Positions 6,345-9,661 of a stretch of 9,661 bases of DNA are shown here, piece by piece. The first letter of the stretch is position 1. Each line of letters begins with the position of its first letter. Source of the DNA: Candidatus Dormiibacterota bacterium (lineage in GTDB: Bacteria; Chloroflexota; Dormibacteria; Aeolococcales; Aeolococcaceae). The notes below the pieces were generated by a model. That model saw only the letters and a program-made list of their open reading frames with translations, made no database searches and was not told the DNA's origin. Location of the stretch: positions 1 to 9,661 of the forward strand of contig JAFALX010000105.1 of the NCBI GenBank assembly GCA_019234035.1, read 5' to 3'. Position numbers and translations under genes: made by a program.

Positions 6345-7580
6345 ATGAGCGACGAGACGCCGGGGTTCCTAAGGCCGGAGGGCCAGGATCCCCCGACACC
6401 GTCGTGGATGCAGCCGGTGCCGGCGCCGCCGAGCTGGGCTCCCGGAGCGTCGGCGCCCCCGAGCTTCCCCGCGCAGACGCCGGAGTCGCCGCCGGCGCCG
6501 AGACGGCCCTCGCTCACCCGCAGAGCGGGCGCGATCCTGCTCGTCGTCGGGCTCATCGTCGGCGGCGCCATCGCCTTCGGGGTCACCAAGGCGACGTCGT
6601 CGGCTCCCGGTGGGTCGGTGACCATCAACATCGACAACACGCCGGTCCACGTGAGCACCTCCAACGCGTCCGGGGTCGCGCAGGCGCTCGTGCCGGCCGT
6701 TCCCACGGTCATCGCGCGCACGGGCGGCACCGGCGCCAGCCTGGGCAGCGGGTTCGTCATCGGTCACAACGGCAACCTCAGCTACGTGGTGACCAACAAC
6801 CACGTGATCAGCAGCAGCAAGGACCTGCACGTCGCCATGCCCAACGGCGACAACTGGCCGGCGACGCTCGTCGGCAGCGACTCGCTGGACGACCTGGCGG
6901 TGCTGAGCGTGCCGGACGGGTCACTCCCGACCGTGTCGTTCGGTGACTCGTCGCAGCTGCAGGTCGGCCAGCCGGTGGTGGCCATCGGCAGCCCGCTGGG
7001 CAACCAGAGCTCGGTCACCGCAGGCGTGCTCAGCGCGCTGCATCGCACCATCACCGCCGGCGGCGAGACGGGGACGTCGAGCGAACTGCTGCAGGACGTG
7101 CTGCAGACCGACGCGTCGATCAACCCGGGCAACAGCGGCGGCCCGCTCGCCGACGTGCAGGGCCGCGTCATCGGCGTGAACGTCGCGGTGGCCGGCAGCT
7201 CGAGCAACATCGGCTACAGCATCCCTGCCAACCTGGCCAAGCGCGTGGTCCAGTGGATCATCTCCGGGCAGAAGGTGCAGCACCCGTTCCTCGGCATCGC
7301 GTACCTCGACTCGATCGATGCCATTCAGTCGGGCAAGGCCTTCTCCGGCGCCGGCGTGCTGGTGACGCAGGTGACCGCCGGCACCCCCGCGGCGACGGCG
7401 GGCTTCAAGGTCAACGACATCCTTGTCGCGATCAATGGCGTCAAGATCAGCAACGGCCAGACGCTCGGCGGGCTCATCCAGGACAAGAGCGTCGGTGAGC
7501 AGATCTCCTGCACGGTGACGCGCGGCGGTCAGACGCTGACGCTGACGCCGACGCTCGTCGAGCGCCCCGCCGGCACGTAG
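6345..7580 (+). CDS. Membrane-anchored HtrA/DegP-type serine protease with PDZ domain
   Basis: This 411-residue protein is an extracytoplasmic quality-control protease of the trypsin-like S1C family. Residues 1-55 are a Pro/Ser/Ala-rich cytoplasmic head and residues about 61-80 a single membrane helix preceded by TRR, so the catalytic part lies outside the membrane. The triad is complete: His153 in VTNNHVIS, Asp183 in SLDDLAVL, and Ser264 in INPGNSGGPL. A PDZ domain spans about 308-406, opening with HPFLGIAY and carrying AGTPAATAGFKVNDILVAING. This is the usual actinobacterial HtrA/PepD architecture and length. ATG 6345 has no clear Shine-Dalgarno site but gives a sensible head, so it may be leaderless or weakly initiated. 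The gene is divergent from the PLD-family gene and convergent with the DUF1003-like gene, with 16 bp between the two stop codons. No sigma-factor or two-component genes sit next to it, unlike some htrA loci. Confidence 0.95.
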   Translation: MSDETPGFLRPEGQDPPTPSWMQPVPAPPSWAPGASAPPSFPAQTPESPPAPRRPSLTRRAGAILLVVGLIVGGAIAFGVTKATSSAPGGSVTINIDNTPVHVSTSNASGVAQALVPAVPTVIARTGGTGASLGSGFVIGHNGNLSYVVTNNHVISSSKDLHVAMPNGDNWPATLVGSDSLDDLAVLSVPDGSLPTVSFGDSSQLQVGQPVVAIGSPLGNQSSVTAGVLSALHRTITAGGETGTSSELLQDVLQTDASINPGNSGGPLADVQGRVIGVNVAVAGSSSNIGYSIPANLAKRVVQWIISGQKVQHPFLGIAYLDSIDAIQSGKAFSGAGVLVTQVTAGTPAATAGFKVNDILVAINGVKISNGQTLGGLIQDKSVGEQISCTVTRGGQTLTLTPTLVERPAGT

Positions 7581-7606
7581 CGCACCCGCCTCGCGGCTAT
7601 GCCGGC
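7569..7606. terminator. Hairpin between convergent htrA and DUF1003-like genes, probable shared terminator
   Basis: GCCGGCA (7569-7575) pairs with TGCCGGC (7600-7606). Inside, the htrA stop TAG (7578-7580) pairs with CTA (7597-7599), which is the stop of the opposing gene, and CCGC (7586-7589) pairs with GCGG (7593-7596) around a 3-base loop. The structure therefore covers both stop codons and would form in either transcript. No T-run follows on either side, so it would be a U-tract-less bidirectional terminator or an mRNA 3'-end stabiliser. Confidence 0.45.
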
Positions 7607-8079
7607 TGCGCGCCGGTCATCCCGTGCAGGTGCTTGATGATGTCGTCGAGGACGGTGTCCTGCGCCTGCAGGTGCTCCTGCAGCTGCTGGCATTCGTGGA
7701 GGATCACCTCCGCATCCTTGTACGTCTGCTCCGAGCGATGGTCGGCCGCCTCGGCCTGCAGGTTCTGCCCGACGATGATGATCGGCAGCAGCACGAGCTG
7801 CAGGAAGTACCCGGACACGGCGGCAACGATCAGGACGAGCGTCGTGTTGTTCGTCAGTGACGCGACGATGCCGGTGATGCCGATGACGGCGAAGATGTAG
7901 GCGCACCACATCGTGCCGACGTTGTTGGTGATCCAGAGCGCGAGACGGCCGTTGAAGCTCTGCTTGAGCGGATCCTTGACATGCCGCGGCCTGGTCCGCT
8001 GCACCGCCTCCGGATGCGGGGTGCGCGTGAAGAACTGCTCGACGCGCATCCGCGCGGGGTGCGCCGGTTGATCAGACAT
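7597..8079 (-). CDS. Small two-helix membrane protein, DUF1003-like
   Basis: This 160-residue protein has a polar N-terminus (about 1-45), two membrane helices (about 50-70, from GTMWCAYIFAVIGITGIVA, and about 76-97, VLIVAAVSGYFLQLVLLPII), then VGQNLQAEAADHRSEQTYKD leading into a hydrophilic helical tail with heptad-like Leu/Ile spacing that probably forms a coiled coil. The order of two close helices, then a Q-N-rich turn, then a charged coiled coil is that of DUF1003-type membrane proteins, whose function is not established. Low-affinity iron permease-like proteins have a loosely similar plan and are the main alternative. ATG 8079 is chosen over the longer GTG 8106 because GGAGG sits five bases before it and a perfect palindrome overlaps the GTG. 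It is convergent with htrA. A role in envelope physiology is only suggested by the neighbourhood. Confidence 0.8.
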   Translation of the reverse strand: MSDQPAHPARMRVEQFFTRTPHPEAVQRTRPRHVKDPLKQSFNGRLALWITNNVGTMWCAYIFAVIGITGIVASLTNNTTLVLIVAAVSGYFLQLVLLPIIIVGQNLQAEAADHRSEQTYKDAEVILHECQQLQEHLQAQDTVLDDIIKHLHGMTGAQPA

Positions 8080-8083
8080 CCGT

Positions 8084-8088
8084 GCCTC
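8084..8088 (-). promoter_or_regulatory. Strong Shine-Dalgarno site of the DUF1003-like gene
   Basis: GGAGG on the minus strand is separated by CACGG from ATG 8079. This is the best ribosome site in the window and decides the start against the in-frame GTG at 8106. Confidence 0.7.
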
Positions 8089-8097
8089 CGTGAACCC

Positions 8098-8116
8098 GCG
8101 GACCACCGTGGTCCGC
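8098..8116. promoter_or_regulatory. Perfect 19-bp palindrome upstream of the DUF1003-like gene
   Basis: GCGGACCACCGTGGTCCGC consists of two 9-bp perfect arms around one central base, ending 18 bases before ATG 8079. The one-base centre makes it a poor RNA hairpin and a good binding site for a dimeric DNA-binding protein. Its place just upstream of the ribosome site fits a repressor operator or, less likely, a leader hairpin. No regulator gene lies adjacent. Confidence 0.45.
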
Positions 8117-8232
8117 TCGCGCCATCCTCGCCCAGAACCGGCGCCAGTGCACGGAATACGCGGCTACTCGGTCGTTCGCCGCCGCTTCAGAAACGGCCCG
8201 CGGTCCTCGACGCCTTGGTCGGCGCGACGGGT

Positions 8233-8274
8233 ACAAAAGAACCGTGCCACCGCGAAGCGAGCGCAGTGGCACGG
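8233..8274 (-). terminator. Intrinsic terminator of the surface-protein gene
   Basis: CCGTGCCAC (8242-8250) and GTGGCACGG (8266-8274) are perfect 9-bp arms. One mismatch further in, GCG (8252-8254) and CGC (8262-8264) add three pairs around a 7-base loop. On the minus strand the stem is followed by TTCTTTTGT, a T-rich tract. It begins 25 bases after the TAA stop at 8299-8301. This is a classical Rho-independent terminator acting on the minus strand, and it separates the surface-protein gene from the DUF1003-like gene. Confidence 0.85.
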
Positions 8275-8298
8275 CTGGGGAGAGAGAGCGAGTGGTGG

Positions 8299-8949
8299 TT
8301 ACACCTTGCGGCGCCGGCGCTGCGCGATTTTCGTGCCGGCGGCGGCCAGGCCGGAGCCCGCGACGACCAGTCCGATTCCGATACCGAACGCGACATCGGT
8401 TCCAGCGCCCGGCGTTCCGGTGTTCGTCGCCTGCACGCCGGCGGTCGCAGTCGACGACTTCGACGACGAGGTCGTCACGGCGGGAGTCGATGATGTCGCG
8501 CTCGCGCTGCTCGTCGACGAGCCCGCCGTCTCGCTCGACGTGCTGGTCGAGGACGAGCTCGTGGAACTCGTCGGCGGCACCACCACCGGCGTCGAGGAGC
8601 TGGTCGTGCATGTGGAGTCCCCGCTCGAGTTCCCGAAGAGGCCGCCGACGCCCGGGAGAGTGCCCAGCACCGAGCCGATCCCGAGCGCACCGACGCCGCT
8701 GTTGTCGCAGCCGTCGCCGGAACCTGGAACCGGGAGCCCACCGGTCGGCAGCGAGCTCGCCTGCGAGGCCGTGAGCGTGAGGTCACCACCGACTGTGGTC
8801 GAGCTGCCGAGGGTGGCAAGGCCCATCACCGCGCAGCCGCTGCCGATGAGCGCCGCCGCGACGAGGCGAGAGCCGAGTGTGCGCGAGATTGCCTTGTCTT
8901 GCTTGCCAGGCCGTAACGCGCGTTTGAGCGCGCGCATAGATGCCCTCAT
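8299..8949 (-). CDS. Predicted surface protein with Ser/Thr-rich stalk and sorting-signal-like C-terminus
   Basis: This 216-residue protein starts at ATG 8949 with GGAG eight to twelve bases upstream; ATG 8937 is an alternative that also has a GAGGG six bases ahead. A strongly basic N-terminus (1-28) precedes a hydrophobic segment (about 29-48, LVAAALIGSGCAVMGLATLG), consistent with a long-n-region signal peptide. A Gly-rich part (about 53-112) holds two Cys that may pair. Residues about 112-170 are almost only Ser, Thr, Ala, Val and Pro, a stalk typical of wall-spanning and glycosylated proteins. The end has the sorting-signal order: ATNTG (174-178), a Gly/Ala hydrophobic stretch (about 185-208), and a positive tail RRRRKV. 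Canonical sortase motifs are LPxTG or LAxTG; here only the x-T-G part matches, so covalent anchoring is uncertain and simple membrane anchoring is the alternative. No sortase gene is in the window. The function is unknown. A strong terminator follows. Confidence 0.75.
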   Translation of the reverse strand: MRASMRALKRALRPGKQDKAISRTLGSRLVAAALIGSGCAVMGLATLGSSTTVGGDLTLTASQASSLPTGGLPVPGSGDGCDNSGVGALGIGSVLGTLPGVGGLFGNSSGDSTCTTSSSTPVVVPPTSSTSSSSTSTSSETAGSSTSSASATSSTPAVTTSSSKSSTATAGVQATNTGTPGAGTDVAFGIGIGLVVAGSGLAAAGTKIAQRRRRKV

Positions 8950-9044
8950 ACACTCCGCTCCCTACTAAGCGTTGCTGCGCGGGCCGAGGCGTCGCACCTC
9001 AGAACACGGTCAGCACCCTACCGCAGGCGTACCGCGAGCTGCGC

Positions 9045-9332
9045 TCAGGGCGCGGGCGTCGTGCTCTCGAATCCCTCCACGCAGTCGACGCCGTCGTCGC
9101 CGACAAGCGCGTTGTGTTCGAATCCCGCCGGAATGCGAATCCCCGCCGGCGCGTGCAGCCACTCGTCGTCGTTGAATCGGATGCTGCCGCGACGTACGAC
9201 GAGGCGCTTCGGTTGCGCGTGACTGTGCACCGCGAACTGCGTCCCCGGGCCCGCGGACCAGGTCTGCGGGTCGATTCCCAGATCCTGCAGCCACCTCTCC
9301 GGGTCCTCGGGTGCGCGCAGCCGTTCGATCAT
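9045..9332 (-). CDS. Small single-domain cupin protein
   Basis: This 95-residue protein begins at ATG 9332, and its start overlaps the stop of the upstream dehydratase gene in ATGA, so translation is coupled. Cupin motif 1 is GTQFAVHSHAQPKRLVVRRG: two of the usual metal-binding histidines (HSH) are present, but the expected Glu is Lys. Motif 2 is IPAGFEHN with the third histidine. The small all-beta barrel could bind metal through three His, or have another ligand set. Related short cupins with Lys at this place exist as far as I recall, so this may be family-typical rather than a defect. Enzyme activity cannot be assigned. Coupling to a pterin dehydratase suggests a shared metabolic role, but this is inference. 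Confidence 0.8.
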   Translation of the reverse strand: MIERLRAPEDPERWLQDLGIDPQTWSAGPGTQFAVHSHAQPKRLVVRRGSIRFNDDEWLHAPAGIRIPAGFEHNALVGDDGVDCVEGFESTTPAP

Positions 9333-9661
9333 GGTGCCAGCGCGTCGATCTTCGCCGCGAGGATGAAGTCGTTGCGCGTCAGTCCTTTCGCGGCATGCGT
9401 GGTGAGGTCGATGCCGAGACGGCCCCAGCTGACGAGCAGATCGGGATGGTGCCCCTGCTCCTCCGCGACAACGGCGATGCGGCCGGTGAGTCGCACCGCA
9501 CTCATGAAATCAGGAAGGCGGATGTCGCGGTGCAGCTTCCTGCCGTCAACCACCGTCCAACCATCGTGCAGCTGCGCCCGCAGCTCGGCGATCTCGTCGG
9601 TGGAGAGCGTCGGCGTCCCCGGCGTGCACTCCTCACAGCGCTGCTCTGCCAGTCCCGCCAT
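9329..9661 (-). CDS. phhB: Pterin-4a-carbinolamine dehydratase (4a-hydroxytetrahydrobiopterin dehydratase)
   Basis: This 110-residue cytoplasmic enzyme (EC 4.2.1.96) dehydrates 4a-hydroxytetrahydrobiopterin to quinonoid dihydrobiopterin, recycling the cofactor of aromatic amino-acid hydroxylases; in bacteria lacking those it is linked to other pterin-type cofactors. The family signature is complete: Glu-x3-His-His-Pro in EEQGHHPDL, then a Trp, then a His nine residues on, and an Asp after AAKGLTRN. The length matches the family. The first ATG lies exactly at the window edge (9659-9661); the N-terminal MAGLAEQRCEECTPGTPTLS resembles the start of longer bacterial homologues, so the gene is probably complete, but an upstream start outside the window cannot be excluded. 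No hydroxylase gene is in view. The downstream cupin overlaps by four bases. Confidence 0.93.
   Translation of the reverse strand: MAGLAEQRCEECTPGTPTLSTDEIAELRAQLHDGWTVVDGRKLHRDIRLPDFMSAVRLTGRIAVVAEEQGHHPDLLVSWGRLGIDLTTHAAKGLTRNDFILAAKIDALAP

Noticed and set aside
5011..6348. Long plus-strand open frame (445 codons) opposite the PLD-family gene and the start of lon
   Set aside because: It is antisense to a gene with two intact HKD motifs; its translation is Arg/Ala/Pro/His-rich without domains, typical of an antisense artefact in GC-rich DNA.
8924..8936. CGCG-rich inverted repeat near the start of the surface-protein gene
   Set aside because: It lies in coding sequence for Arg/Ala-rich residues, where such repeats arise from codon composition.
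9015..9020. TAGGGT on the minus strand as a -10 box for the surface-protein gene
   Set aside because: No matching -35 element at a proper distance; a TAnnnT hexamer is common by chance.

Overview
The window is GC-rich bacterial chromosomal DNA with dense, mostly minus-strand coding. GTG starts are common and recognisable Shine-Dalgarno sites are few. The HtrA-type protease has a proline-rich cytoplasmic head, one membrane helix, a trypsin domain and a PDZ domain, and the TrmB-like regulator resembles those of actinobacteria. These traits suggest a high-GC Actinomycetota, possibly a deep branch such as Thermoleophilia. This is inference from protein style; no rRNA or marker gene fixes the taxon.

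Layout. 1-499 (minus, cut by the window edge): start of an exported Asp-box (BNR/sialidase-like) beta-propeller protein. 527-1189 (minus): exported Cys-containing Asn/Ser/Thr/Gly-rich protein of unknown family, 27 bp upstream of the propeller gene. 1190-1418: intergenic, with a 6+6 inverted repeat. 1419-2333 (minus): TrmB-type winged-helix regulator with a putative operator at its own start. 2334-2630: non-coding stretch with several stem-loops. 2631-5195 (minus): ATP-dependent protease Lon with an unusual Pro/Ser/Thr-rich insertion before the Walker A motif. 5227-6312 (minus): two-HKD phospholipase D superfamily protein just upstream of lon. 6345-7580 (plus, divergent): membrane-anchored HtrA/DegP-type serine protease. 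7597-8079 (minus, convergent with htrA): small two-helix membrane protein resembling DUF1003. 8080-8298: promoter region with a perfect 19-bp palindrome and an intrinsic terminator. 8299-8949 (minus): surface protein with a Ser/Thr stalk and a sorting-signal-like C-terminus. 9045-9332 and 9329-9661 (minus): small cupin translationally coupled (ATGA) to pterin-4a-carbinolamine dehydratase.

How the parts may work together. The centre (PLD-like protein, Lon, HtrA, DUF1003-like membrane protein) looks like an envelope and protein-quality-control neighbourhood. The left part (regulator, unknown exported protein, beta-propeller) looks like an accessory cell-surface or secretion locus with its own regulator; its coding sequence is visibly less GC-rich than lon or htrA. 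No tRNA, rRNA, CRISPR array, insertion sequence, integrase or origin was recognised. The best candidates for undescribed biology are the left exported pair with its regulator, the Lon insertion, and the palindrome before the DUF1003-like gene.
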